From Phenylobacterium sp. (GTDB lineage: Bacteria; Pseudomonadota; Alphaproteobacteria; Caulobacterales; Caulobacteraceae), in contig NZ_JAUYNW010000017.1 in the NCBI RefSeq assembly GCF_030698145.1, positions 1-64,000 on the forward strand: a stretch of DNA of 64,000 nt, given 5' to 3'. How positions within the stretch are numbered: the stretch's first letter is position 1; each line of letters begins with the position of its first letter. Under the pieces are notes generated by a model, which saw only the letters and a program-made list of their open reading frames with translations, did no database searches and was not told the origin of the DNA. The position numbers were made by a program, and so were the translations under genes. Below, piece after piece: positions 46,792 to 56,418 of the stretch.

Positions 46792-47429
46792 TCCCGCTTC
46801 GAAGCGTCCAGACGGCTGGCGGCGAAGTGGCGGTCATCCTGCGCCGGTCCGATCGCGCCGTCGGCTATGTGAAAGACGGGGTGCTGCAGACGCTGATCGA
46901 CGCCCGCGGCCACAACCTCGCGCCGCATGTGAACGCTGCGGTGGATGTCCTGCTGCAGGAGAAGGTTCGCCAGGCGCTCGTGCTGGGCTATGGCGGCGGC
47001 GCGGCCTCGACCATGCTGCACCGAGCTGGCGTGGATGTGTTCGCTGTGGACTGCGATCCCTGCGCCAAGCCGCTGGCGCAGCTCTTCTTTCGGGCCCCGC
47101 CCTGCCTCGATGTGGTTGTCAGCGACGCCGCGGCCTACGTCGAGTGGGCCGCGGCGACCTCCTTCGACGGCGTCCTCATCGATTTCCAGGACTCTATCGA
47201 GACGCCCAAGGCCTATTTGTCCCAGTCCTTCTGGCGGGCGGTGGCGAGGGTGCTTCGTCCCAGAGGCATGGCCGTCGTCAACGTGACCCCGTGGCTTCAT
47301 GGCGGACCCGACTGGCGGACGTTTCAAGGCGCCCTCGGCCTGGGCGGCTTCGACGCGGTGGCGCTGAGTGATGAGCACGGCGCCGGCAACCGGATTCTGG
47401 TGACCGTTCGCGGCGCCGCGGCGACATAG
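46788..47429 (+). CDS. Spermidine synthase-like / class I methyltransferase-fold protein
   Basis: ALVLGYGGGAASTMLHRAGVDVFAVDCDP, FDGVLIDFQDSIETP; ATGA overlap with SulP. Confidence 0.78.
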   Translation: MIPLRSVQTAGGEVAVILRRSDRAVGYVKDGVLQTLIDARGHNLAPHVNAAVDVLLQEKVRQALVLGYGGGAASTMLHRAGVDVFAVDCDPCAKPLAQLFFRAPPCLDVVVSDAAAYVEWAAATSFDGVLIDFQDSIETPKAYLSQSFWRAVARVLRPRGMAVVNVTPWLHGGPDWRTFQGALGLGGFDAVALSDEHGAGNRILVTVRGAAAT

Positions 47430-47520
47430 TCCCGCGCCGATCGACAGCCCAGACGACCTTCCTGGGCCTCAAGCATGGGGCCTGGCGGCGCGGTCCGAAC
47501 TGCCGGGAGGACCCGCTCTC

Positions 47521-47560
47521 AATCAGCGGGTCGCAGGTTCAAATCCTACCGCACCCACAA
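47521..47560 (+). other. tRNA 3'-end-like fragment, candidate att-site remnant (tRNA-Lys-like)
   Basis: aatcagcgggtcgcaggttcaaatcctaccgcacccacaa has T-arm and acceptor 3' strand; no matching 5' half upstream. Confidence 0.5.
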
Positions 47561-47561
47561 A

Positions 47562-47585
47562 AATTCTCTTAGAATTCCGAGAATT
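47562..47585. terminator. Inverted repeat AATTCTC-N10-GAGAATT adjacent to the tRNA-like fragment
   Basis: 7-bp perfect arms, AT-rich; function uncertain. Confidence 0.35.
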
Positions 47586-47754
47586 AAGGCCGACCCTTTC
47601 GGGAGATAGTCAAGCGTCGACATTAGAACGGCGTTTGGAACGGCAAACTCGCGACCACTGACATCAGAGCCCTCGCGGCGTGTTGAGGCGAAAGCGGCCG
47701 GAGACACCGCCACATCGAGGCCGAGACGCAGTGCGCAAGCCGGCGCTTCGCCCC

Positions 47755-48075
47755 CTAGAGATTCGTCTCGAGCGTCCGCATCGGGGGTTCGTGTTTCTCG
47801 GCGATATCGAGGCACTCCTCGTGACGCTTCGCTCGGCTGACATTCAGACGAATGAAGACGTCCGTGGCGCGGTGGACAGTCTGCGCTACCTTCCAGCCGC
47901 GAAATGCCTCGCGGAGGCTGTCGATCTCAGCGCAGCAGATCAGAGCCCAGCTAGCGTCATCTCGCCGGACGTAGATCACGTTCCCCGCCGTGGCCGGGAG
48001 CTCCTCGCGCTCCTGATGACGCCGGAACCGGTAAGTGGCGCCGCTGGCGCCGGCGATGTCGAGCACCTGAGTCAT
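47755..48075 (-). CDS. Hypothetical protein
   Basis: 106-aa ORF VLDIAGASGATYRFRRHQEREELPATAGNVIYVRRDD...; plausible codon usage. Confidence 0.55.
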   Translation of the reverse strand: MTQVLDIAGASGATYRFRRHQEREELPATAGNVIYVRRDDASWALICCAEIDSLREAFRGWKVAQTVHRATDVFIRLNVSRAKRHEECLDIAEKHEPPMRTLETNL

Positions 48076-48226
48076 GACGAACCTTAGATGGCGGAAGAGC
48101 CTCCAGTCGCATCTTGGATCGACGAGAGTGGGGCGGAGCGCGACGCGCTTTTGTCATCTTTATCGCCGCCCGACCACGTGGCTTCGTCGCCAATGACCCA
48201 GCCCCCGTCGCCGGGATAGGTCAAGT

Positions 48227-48757
48227 CTAGGGTGTATTGGGTCGGCCGATCAGCGCATAGATCGGATCGTCCGGCCATGAGCCGCCGATCGGTTGGCGTC
48301 GGCCGAAGCGCTCGGCTTCCGTTCCCGGCGGCAGGGGCATCTGCTCGACCCAGTCGAACACCACCAGACGGCGGGCCACCCGCCACTCGTCGCCGCGCTT
48401 TTCGAACCAGTCGACATAGCGGCCGGCCATGTCCCACTGCACGAGGGCCCCGTTCTCGGTCTGACGCTGCAGGGCGGTGAAATAGGACTCGACGGCCGCG
48501 CCGCCCGGCTTGCATTCGATAAGGATGTTGTGGATCTGATGGATGCCCCTCTCGATCGTCGGCAGGGTCTTCAGGGCCCAGGCGATGAAGCCCTCAGCGC
48601 TGCCCTGGTAGGCGCCGTGATTGTCGGTGGCGTCCGGCCAGTAGGCTGAGCGCAGGGCCGCCTCGTCCTTGCGGTCGATCCCGCGGCAGTAGCGATAGAT
48701 GCAGTCTCGGATCATCTCTCGATCCCAGAGTTCCTGCAGCTTGTCGGTGTTGGTCAT
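48227..48757 (-). CDS. NTF2/SnoaL-like nuclear transport factor 2 family protein
   Basis: LWDREMIRDCIYRYCRGIDRKDEAALRSAYWPDATDNHGAYQGSAEGFI. Confidence 0.88.
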   Translation of the reverse strand: MTNTDKLQELWDREMIRDCIYRYCRGIDRKDEAALRSAYWPDATDNHGAYQGSAEGFIAWALKTLPTIERGIHQIHNILIECKPGGAAVESYFTALQRQTENGALVQWDMAGRYVDWFEKRGDEWRVARRLVVFDWVEQMPLPPGTEAERFGRRQPIGGSWPDDPIYALIGRPNTP

Positions 48758-48808
48758 GGGTCTCCCCCGGTTCTGGATAGGTCTGCATGATCGTGTGGGC
48801 CGCAGGGT

Positions 48809-49229
48809 CTATGGCAACGCCATCAGAGGCGTGATTGCACGCCGTTTGAAACACCAGCCGCCCGAGCCGCGGCGAAATAAGTCGTTGTATCTGACGACTC
48901 CAGTGGCGCGGCCGACCGGCGTCGCCGTTCCTGGTCCCTCCTCGCTCGCGATCACCACGCCCAGGCAGCCGCCCTGCGCCGTATCGGCGTCGATGGGCGT
49001 CGAGCGCCACATAGAGCCTGAGGCCCTGCTCCGGGATCGACTTTACGAAGTCGACAATCTCCGACCGGCCCCTCAGCTTGAAGGGAAGCGATCCGCTCCG
49101 CACGACCTCGGCATCCACGGCGAACAGCGACGCCACCGCCTCCCCGTCGCGAGACGTCAACAGGCGGAAATAGTCCGCCAAAAGGCGCTCGCACGCCCGC
49201 TCGATGATCAATCTCGCCAAGTCGTCCAT
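48809..49229 (-). pseudogene. NTF2/SnoaL-like protein interrupted by an apparent frameshift
   Basis: MDDLARLIIERACERLLADYFRLLTSRDGEAVASLFA...GLRLYVALDA in one frame, PIDADTAQGGCLGVVIASEEGPG...RYNDLFRRGSGGWCFKRRAITPL in the next. Confidence 0.6.
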
Positions 49230-50332
49230 CAATGGAGCTCGTCGAGCTTGCTGATATCGAACGCCCGCAGTCGGTCGCCGCGCCCTTCTGCGATGTTCTC
49301 CAGCCAATGCGGATCGCTAAGCAGGGCGCGCCCGACGGCCACCAGGTCGAACTCGTCGCGCGCCAGCCGTTCGAGGAGCTGGTCGATGGAGGTCGGCGCC
49401 GATGTCCCGCCTCCAAAGCCGGTGATGAAGTCGCCGGACAGGCCGACCGATCCCACCGTCATGGCGGTCCGGCCGGTCAGGCGGCGCGCCCACCCCGCCA
49501 GGTTCAGATCCGAACCCTCGAAGGCCGGCTCCCAGAAGCGCCTTTGCGAGCAGTGAATGATGTCCACACCCGCGTCGCACAGCGGCTCCAGCATGGCGGC
49601 GAATTCGCGCGGCCCGTCGGCCAAGCGGGCGGCGTAGTCCTGCTGTTTCCATTGTGAGACGCGCAGGGAGATTGGCAGGGCCTGACCCACCTCGCGGCGG
49701 ATCGCCTGGACGATCTCGGTGGCGAACCGAGTGCGCTCCGCGAGCGTGGCGCCCCCATAGCGGTCCGTCCGCCGGTTCGTCCCGGCCCAGAAGAACTGGT
49801 CGATGAGATAACCGTGGGCGGCATGGATCTCGACACCGTCGAAACCCAGGTCGGCGGCCCGGCGCGCCGCCGCAGCGAAGGCCCCGATGGTGTCGGCGAT
49901 GTCGCCCTCGCTCATGGCCCGTCCGAACGGCGCGTCTGGCGACATCAGGCCCGACGGGCTCTCCACCTGCGCGTCGGGCGCCCATTGCGACCGACGGCCC
50001 TGGGTGGCGCCCACATGCCACAGCTGCGGCATGATCCGTCCGCCCTCCGCGTGCACGGCCGAAACGACCTCGGCCCAACCGGTCATCGCCGCCTCGCCCC
50101 AGAACCTGGGCACGTTGGGATCATCCCCCGATCCAGGGCGCTCCACCACCGTGCCTTCCGTGATGATCAGCCCGACGCCGGCGCGCGCGCGGCGCGCGTA
50201 ATAGGCCGCGACGTCCGGGCCCGGCACGCCGCCTGGCGATCGCGACCGGGTCATCGGCGCCATGACCACGCGGTTGGGCAACCGCAGGCCCGCGACATCG
50301 TAAGTTCGGAAGAGGGTGTCCGCGGCCGGCAT
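49229..50332 (-). CDS. NADH:flavin oxidoreductase, old yellow enzyme family
   Basis: LPNRVVMAPMTRSRS, FDGVEIHAAHGYLIDQFFWAGTNRRTDRYGG, VAVGRALLSDPHW. Confidence 0.94.
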   Translation of the reverse strand: MPAADTLFRTYDVAGLRLPNRVVMAPMTRSRSPGGVPGPDVAAYYARRARAGVGLIITEGTVVERPGSGDDPNVPRFWGEAAMTGWAEVVSAVHAEGGRIMPQLWHVGATQGRRSQWAPDAQVESPSGLMSPDAPFGRAMSEGDIADTIGAFAAAARRAADLGFDGVEIHAAHGYLIDQFFWAGTNRRTDRYGGATLAERTRFATEIVQAIRREVGQALPISLRVSQWKQQDYAARLADGPREFAAMLEPLCDAGVDIIHCSQRRFWEPAFEGSDLNLAGWARRLTGRTAMTVGSVGLSGDFITGFGGGTSAPTSIDQLLERLARDEFDLVAVGRALLSDPHWLENIAEGRGDRLRAFDISKLDELH

Positions 50333-50365
50333 CGGGCCTCCACTGAATTGCGGCGTTTGGACGGG

Positions 50366-51691
50366 CTAGCCGACCTCGTCCTGGCGGATGGTCCGCGCGG
50401 CCAGGCCGAACAGGCAGGCGGCGACCAGCATCATCGAAGCCATCAGCGCCATGGACCACCGAAGGCCGGCCTCGGCGCCGAGGTGCTGCGCCAGGAGATC
50501 GCTCAGGACGCCGATCGTCAGGGGCCCCAGGCCGAGGCCAATGATGTTGACGAGGAACAGAAGCACTGCGGCCGCCGTCGCGCGCACCTCGGGGCGCACG
50601 ACGCTCTGCACGGCGGCGAAGGCCGGCCCGAAGGTCAGGCCGTTGGCGAGCACCGCCGGCAGCACGAGGGCCAGTGACAGCTCAAGGGAGGCCGGCGCCA
50701 TGACGAGGGCGAAGGCCGGCGCGCCGAAGAGGGTCGCCAGGGCCGGCAGCCGGGCATAGCCGCTGATATCCCTCCTCGCCGCGCGATCGGCCAGCACGCC
50801 GCCTAGATAGGTCCCGGCGCCCGACCCCGCGCCGACTAGGAGACCGAGGGCGACACCCAGGAAGCCGATCGGACCGAGCCCGCTCTGCTCGCCGAGCCGG
50901 CCGAGCGCCTCGCCATGCGTGCGCAGGAAGAAGGAGCCGTAGAAGGCCGAGTGTCCGTAGAAGACGAACGAGGAGAAGCCGCCCGCCACCGCCACCAGCC
51001 AGAAGGAACGCTTGGCGCGTAGCTCCGCCATCGCATCGCGCAGGCTCAAGGAAGGCGTCGGGGCGCTGGCCTTGGCCGCGCCGCGACGCGGCTCCTTCAG
51101 GGTCAGTGCGATGACGGCCGCCAGCAGCAGCCCCGGCGCGCCGGCCAGCACGAAAGCCGTCCGCCAACCCAGGCTGTCGGCCAGAAGTCCGCCCATGGTC
51201 AGGCCCAGGAGCGATCCCAGCGGAATGCCTAGGGAATAGAAGGCGAGCGCGGAGGCCCGCTTTTCCTTTGGGGCGTACTCGGTGATCAGCGAATGGGCCG
51301 GCGGCGTGCAGCCCGCCTCCCCAGTGGCCACGCCCATCCGCATCAGGAGAAGCTCCGGAAAGCCGCGGGCGAAGCCGCACGCAATGGTGAAGCCGCTCCA
51401 GATGGCGAGCGAGCCGGCGATGATGGCCACCCGATTGGCGCGATCGGCCAGCCTCGCCACGGGAATCCCGAGCACGGTGTAGAACAGTGCGAAGGCCAGG
51501 CCCGTGACCGCGCCGACCTGCCAGTCGGCGAGCTTGAGGTCGTGCTTGATCGGCTCGGCCAGGATGGTGACGATCTGCCGGTCGAGCATGTTGAACGCAT
51601 AGGCGAGCATCAGCACGATGAGGACATAGCGCCGGTAGCCCGGCGTGACGTCCCGAGCGATCCCGCCGGCGGCTGCGACGCGTTGGTGCAT
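50366..51691 (-). CDS. MFS transporter
   Basis: YVLIVLMLAYAFNMLDRQIVTILAEPIKHDLKLADWQVG; 12-TM pattern. Confidence 0.93.
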   Translation of the reverse strand: MHQRVAAAGGIARDVTPGYRRYVLIVLMLAYAFNMLDRQIVTILAEPIKHDLKLADWQVGAVTGLAFALFYTVLGIPVARLADRANRVAIIAGSLAIWSGFTIACGFARGFPELLLMRMGVATGEAGCTPPAHSLITEYAPKEKRASALAFYSLGIPLGSLLGLTMGGLLADSLGWRTAFVLAGAPGLLLAAVIALTLKEPRRGAAKASAPTPSLSLRDAMAELRAKRSFWLVAVAGGFSSFVFYGHSAFYGSFFLRTHGEALGRLGEQSGLGPIGFLGVALGLLVGAGSGAGTYLGGVLADRAARRDISGYARLPALATLFGAPAFALVMAPASLELSLALVLPAVLANGLTFGPAFAAVQSVVRPEVRATAAAVLLFLVNIIGLGLGPLTIGVLSDLLAQHLGAEAGLRWSMALMASMMLVAACLFGLAARTIRQDEVG

Positions 51692-51782
51692 GGTCTCTGT
51701 CCCAAGGAACATCGGCGCTGGGCGAACTCGGAGGCGAGCAGCCATGCGGCGGACGATCGGCGTTCAGGATCTCAGGCCGGGC

Positions 51783-51806
51783 GGCGGCGGCCGGAAGGCC
51801 GCCGCC
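51783..51806. terminator. GC hairpin GGCGGCGGCC-GGAA-GGCCGCCGCC downstream of the TonB receptor
   Basis: Perfect 10-bp stem; no T-tract. Confidence 0.45.
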
Positions 51807-51827
51807 GGGGAGGCGAACCCCGTCTGA

Positions 51828-54566
51828 TCAGAACCGCTTGCTGATCGAGACGCCGTAGGTCCGGGGGTCGAGGATGAAGGCGTTCTGCAGCAGACCCATG
51901 GCTTCATCGACGAAGAAGGTGTCGGTGATCGGCCGGTCGTTGAAGACGTTCTTCACATAGGCCTCGATCTCCAGGCCCATGGCCTCGTTCTTCGCCTGGA
52001 TTGAGATGTTCCCGTTCTCCCAGCCTTCGAGGCGGTCGACCGTGGTGTTGTAGACCCGGGAGAAGGACTCCCCCTGGCGGTAGTAGTCGGCGCGCAGGGT
52101 GGCGTCCCAACCGGAGGGCAGGTTCCACGTGTACTGGGCGCCCAGCGACACCGTCCAGGGCGGCGCATTGGGCAGTTCCTTGCCCGACAGCTTGGCCGCG
52201 ACGCCCTCGGCCGGGACGACGCCGAGCGAGGCGAAGGTCCCCGAGCAGACGCCGAGCAGAGCCAGCGGATTGCCCGAGACGCCCGCCACGGTCGCAGCGC
52301 CGGGCTGCTGCTGGATGATCGCCAGGAGATTGCCCAGGGCCGCGGTCGGGGCGACGCACCCGGCCATGCTCGAGGCCTTGACCAGGGTCAGGCTCGGATT
52401 GCCCTGCGTGCGGTTGACCGGGTCGATGGACGAGCCGTTCTGGACCTCGGTGTTGAGGAAGCCCGCATTGACGTTGAACCGCAGATTGTTCACCGGCTCC
52501 CAAATGCCCTCGACCTCGAAGCCGGTGACGATGGCGTCGATGTTCTCGGTGACCGAGATCCGGTTCACGAATTTCGAGATCTGATAGCCCTTGTAGTCGT
52601 AGTAGAAGCCCGTGAGGTTGAGGATCAGGGTCCCGTCCAGCAGCGTGTTCTTCATGCCGACTTCGTAGGCGTTGACGAACTCCGGGTCGTAGATCGGCCG
52701 CGGAGCCCCGATCCCGCCGGCGCCGATATTGTTGGGACCGCCGCCTTTATAGCCACGCGAATAGAAGGCGTAGAGCAGGGTGCTGTCGGTGAACGACAGG
52801 TCCGGCTTCCAGTCCACCCCGACCCGGCCGGTCATCTCGCTGAACTCGGCCGTGTACGATGCCGGCGCTCCGGGGGTCAGACCCGAGCCGGGCGTCAGGA
52901 GCTTCACCGGATAGCTGTAGAGGGTCTTGGTGTCCTTGGTGTAGCGCAGGCCGCCGGTGACCTTCAGGGCGTCGGTCGCCTCCCAGTAGATCTCGCCGAA
53001 GGCCGCCTTGGAATCCAGTGTGTAGGGCTGATAGCTCAGATAGTTGCCGTGCCCGCTGGGGTTCGGCTCCGGGTTCGGGTTGATGTAGATGCAGTTGGTG
53101 GCGCCCAGCGCGCAGGTCGCCCCTCCGTTCGCCACCCGCGCGAAGTTCGTGAGGGCGTTCGACAGGATGTAGAAGGACTGGATCGTCTCGTAGTCGACGT
53201 AGTTGGCGCCGATGCTGAAGTTCAACGGCCCCTCGAACGACGACGACAGCCGCACCTCCTGGGTCCACTGCTCGGACGGATGCTGGTTGGAATCGTAGAC
53301 CTGCAGCGTGTTCGCTGGCCCGAGCTGCGGATCGTTCACCACCCCGCCCGGCGCCGTCGCCGTGGCGTTGAACGCCGTCGGGAAGCCGAAGCGGTACATG
53401 TCCTGTTCGGAGTTGTACTCGCCCTTGTAGTACGAGGTCAGCAGGTTGAACTGCAGGGTCGGCGTGATGTCCCAGGCGGCGCTGAGCTCAAGCACGTCCT
53501 CCTTGGCGTAGTAGCTCGGATCGACGGCCGACTCGACCGTGCTCAGGTCGGCGACCTGGCGCCTGTTGGCGCTGAGATCCCCGCTGGCCAGACCGCCCCG
53601 ATAGGCCAGCAGGCCGAACAGGGTGGACAACGAGTTGGGCGTTCCGTTGGCGGCGTCGGCATAGATCGAGCCGTTGGTGCAGCCCTGGCTGAGGAAGCCG
53701 CGCACCACATTGTTGGTGACCGCCACGCCGCCGACTGACGAGGGGCCGTTGTCGCGAGTGCACAGGCCCTTGCCAGTGCGCAGGCGATCGTCATCCTCCT
53801 CGAAGTGCTGCCAGACAAGATTGGCCTTGAAGGTCTCGACCGGCGTGAACGCCAGGCTCGCGCGGACCGAATAGAGGTCGCGGCCGTCGATGTCGTGGCC
53901 CGTGGTCAGGTTGGTCGCGAACCCCGAACGGCTGAGATAGGAGCCGGCGACCCGCAGGGCCAGGGTGTCGTCGATGAGCGGGATGTTGACCATCGCACGC
54001 ACCTTGCGGGTGTCGAAATTGCCGATCTCCCCGCGGATGGCGGCCTCGAAGCTGTTCGTCGGCTTGGCGGTGATGACGTTGACCACGCCGCCCGTGGCGT
54101 TGCGCCCGTAGAGCGTTCCCTGCGGGCCGCGCAGGACCTCGACGCGCTCGACGTCGAAGAACTCGGCCTCGAACAGGCGGTTTTCGGTGAGCGGAGCGCC
54201 GTTCAGGTGGACGCCGGTGGAGGTGTCGCCGGTCACCGCCGTCTGCTTGGTGCCGATGCCGCGGATCTGGAAGTTGTAACCGCTATAGAAGCCCTTGGAG
54301 AAGGTGACGTTCGGCACGGCGCGCTGGAGGTTGGCGCCGCCGTCGATCTTCTGCGCCTCGAGCATGGTCTGCGAGAAGGCCGACACCGCGATCGGCACGT
54401 CCTGCAGGGCCTCTTCGCGCCGCTGCGCGGTCACCACCAGCTCGCTCATCAGGGTGTCGCCGTCCTGCGGCGCAGCTTCCTGGCCGAGCGCCGGCATGGC
54501 CACGAGGACGGCCAGCAGCGACACGCCAGCCGAAAGCACACGCGCCCGATTGTTAGATATTTGCAT
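51828..54566 (-). CDS. TonB-dependent receptor
   Basis: MSELVVTAQRREEALQDVPIAVSAF plug, VLRGPQGTLYGRNATGGVVNVITAKP, terminal FILDPRTYGVSISKRF. Confidence 0.96.
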   Translation of the reverse strand: MQISNNRARVLSAGVSLLAVLVAMPALGQEAAPQDGDTLMSELVVTAQRREEALQDVPIAVSAFSQTMLEAQKIDGGANLQRAVPNVTFSKGFYSGYNFQIRGIGTKQTAVTGDTSTGVHLNGAPLTENRLFEAEFFDVERVEVLRGPQGTLYGRNATGGVVNVITAKPTNSFEAAIRGEIGNFDTRKVRAMVNIPLIDDTLALRVAGSYLSRSGFATNLTTGHDIDGRDLYSVRASLAFTPVETFKANLVWQHFEEDDDRLRTGKGLCTRDNGPSSVGGVAVTNNVVRGFLSQGCTNGSIYADAANGTPNSLSTLFGLLAYRGGLASGDLSANRRQVADLSTVESAVDPSYYAKEDVLELSAAWDITPTLQFNLLTSYYKGEYNSEQDMYRFGFPTAFNATATAPGGVVNDPQLGPANTLQVYDSNQHPSEQWTQEVRLSSSFEGPLNFSIGANYVDYETIQSFYILSNALTNFARVANGGATCALGATNCIYINPNPEPNPSGHGNYLSYQPYTLDSKAAFGEIYWEATDALKVTGGLRYTKDTKTLYSYPVKLLTPGSGLTPGAPASYTAEFSEMTGRVGVDWKPDLSFTDSTLLYAFYSRGYKGGGPNNIGAGGIGAPRPIYDPEFVNAYEVGMKNTLLDGTLILNLTGFYYDYKGYQISKFVNRISVTENIDAIVTGFEVEGIWEPVNNLRFNVNAGFLNTEVQNGSSIDPVNRTQGNPSLTLVKASSMAGCVAPTAALGNLLAIIQQQPGAATVAGVSGNPLALLGVCSGTFASLGVVPAEGVAAKLSGKELPNAPPWTVSLGAQYTWNLPSGWDATLRADYYRQGESFSRVYNTTVDRLEGWENGNISIQAKNEAMGLEIEAYVKNVFNDRPITDTFFVDEAMGLLQNAFILDPRTYGVSISKRF

Positions 54567-54706
54567 GCTTGTTTCCCCCAAGTTTGAGCAGCGCCTTAGG
54601 CAGCTCGATGTTGTCGTTGACCAGACGTCCTCAGGACGTCGCATTCGATAATAAAACTATCGGCGATCGCCTTCCGAACCCCGCCGCCTTCCCCTGGAGA
54701 CGGCCC

Positions 54707-54728
54707 GATATTTCATTCGCGATATTCG
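54707..54728. promoter_or_regulatory. Candidate operator, site A (minus strand CGAATATCGCGAATGAAATATC)
   Basis: Shared motif with 57288-57310 and 63355-63376. Confidence 0.45.
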
Positions 54729-54766
54729 AAAGATGCGCGCATTCATGGTCCCGCATCGCCCTGCAC

Positions 54767-56386
54767 CTACAGGTTTTCGACCGGCGTCGGCGTCGCGATC
54801 AGCGCCTGCGCGGTTCGGTAGTCGGCCTTGCCGCTCTCATGCCGGGGCACGACCTCGACATGCAGGAACCGCCGCGGCAGCTTGTAGTTCGCCAGGGTCT
54901 TCTGCAGCCCGGCGCGAACCGCCGCTTCGTCGAACGCCGAGGTGGACTTGACGATCGCGACGATCGACTTGCCCCAGGTGGGGTCGGGCTCACCCACCAC
55001 CAGCGCGTCCTCGACGCCCGGCTGAAGTTTGAGCGCCTCCTCCACCTCCTCGGGGAAAACCTTTTCGCCGCCGGTGTTGATGGACAGGTTTCCGCGACCG
55101 ATCAGGACCAGCTGGCCTTCCGCGTCGAGCCGCGCGAAGTCACCGGGCACGGCGTACCGGACCCCGTCGATCATGCGATAGGTCTCGGCGGTTTTCTGCG
55201 GATCTCGATAATAGCCGGCCGCCACGGGCTCGGTGCGGGCCAGCAGGCCCTCGCCAGGGACGCCCTTGGGAAGGACGGCGCCCGTATCGGCGTCGATCAG
55301 CACGGTCTTTGCGCCCGGGGCGAACACGCCCGTCGCCGGCACATTGTCGGCCGTCGCCACCGAGTAGCCGAAGCCCGACGCTTCCGAGGCGCCCAGGATG
55401 TCGACGAGGGTCACTTTCGGCAGGTGCGCCAGCAGGCCCGCCTTGACCTCACCGCTCCAGATCAGGCCCGCCGATGAGATGACCTTCAGGCTGGACAGCT
55501 CGTAGCGCCCCGGCGCCGCCTCCAGGGCGCGCAGCATGGGACGGGCGAAGACATCGCCGACGATGGCGATCCGCGTCACCCCGGTGCGCTCGACCTCGCG
55601 CCACAACTCGTCGGCGTCAAACCGGTCCGAGGGCAGCAGGACCGCTCCGCCGCCGGCCATCAGCTCGCCGATGACCGCGTTGCTGCCGGCGCCGTGCATC
55701 AGCGGACAGGCCGGGATGGTGCGGCTGGGGGCGAGATTGTCCCGCACAATGGCCGAGTGCTCGGCCAGGTCGGCGGGCCGCTTGGCGATCAGCGGCGATT
55801 CGAGTTGGACCTTTCGCGCGTCGCCCGTACGCCACAGGACGCCCTTGGGCCGCCCGGTCGTGCCGCCGGTGTAGAGCAGGTAGCTGTCGTCGGGCGAGCG
55901 CCGGATGTCGAGCGGCGCGCCGTCGCCGGCCTGGGCCCAGGCCTCGAAGGATTGCTCGCCCTCCGCCGCGGCGCGGACCTGGCGGTCCGACTCGATGCGG
56001 ATCCACAGACGCACGCCAGGCAGCCGGGCCTTCAGCTCGGCGATCGTGGCGTCCAGGCCGTCCTGGTAGAACAGCGCCGAGGCGCCGCAATCCTCCAGGA
56101 CGTAGACGATCTCGTCGGCGGTATAGCGGTAGTTGACGTTGACGCTGACCGTCCGCGACTTCAGCGCCGCCACCGTCGCCTCGATATAAGCGGGGTGATT
56201 GCGGCACAGGATGGCCACCCGGTCGTCCGGCGCCAGCCCATGCTCGATCATCGTCCGGGCCAGGTTGTTGGTCCGGTGATCGAAGGCCGCCCACGTCACG
56301 ACGTCGTCGCCCCAGATCAGGGCCGGGCGATCGGCCGGAACAACCCGCGCGACCGCATCGAGAATATCGCCGTAGTTCCAGCCCAT
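54767..56386 (-). CDS. AMP-forming acyl-CoA synthetase
   Basis: YLLYTGGTTGRPKGVLWR, GRGNLSINTGGEKVFPEEVEEALK. Confidence 0.94.
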   Translation of the reverse strand: MGWNYGDILDAVARVVPADRPALIWGDDVVTWAAFDHRTNNLARTMIEHGLAPDDRVAILCRNHPAYIEATVAALKSRTVSVNVNYRYTADEIVYVLEDCGASALFYQDGLDATIAELKARLPGVRLWIRIESDRQVRAAAEGEQSFEAWAQAGDGAPLDIRRSPDDSYLLYTGGTTGRPKGVLWRTGDARKVQLESPLIAKRPADLAEHSAIVRDNLAPSRTIPACPLMHGAGSNAVIGELMAGGGAVLLPSDRFDADELWREVERTGVTRIAIVGDVFARPMLRALEAAPGRYELSSLKVISSAGLIWSGEVKAGLLAHLPKVTLVDILGASEASGFGYSVATADNVPATGVFAPGAKTVLIDADTGAVLPKGVPGEGLLARTEPVAAGYYRDPQKTAETYRMIDGVRYAVPGDFARLDAEGQLVLIGRGNLSINTGGEKVFPEEVEEALKLQPGVEDALVVGEPDPTWGKSIVAIVKSTSAFDEAAVRAGLQKTLANYKLPRRFLHVEVVPRHESGKADYRTAQALIATPTPVENL

Positions 56387-56418
56387 GGGCAGGTCCCCCA
56401 AGTCGGTGGGTGGTGCGC

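Noticed and set aside
47455-47560. Complete tRNA gene
   Set aside because: Only a 3' half is present; no D-arm or 5' acceptor strand pairing with CGCACCC was found upstream
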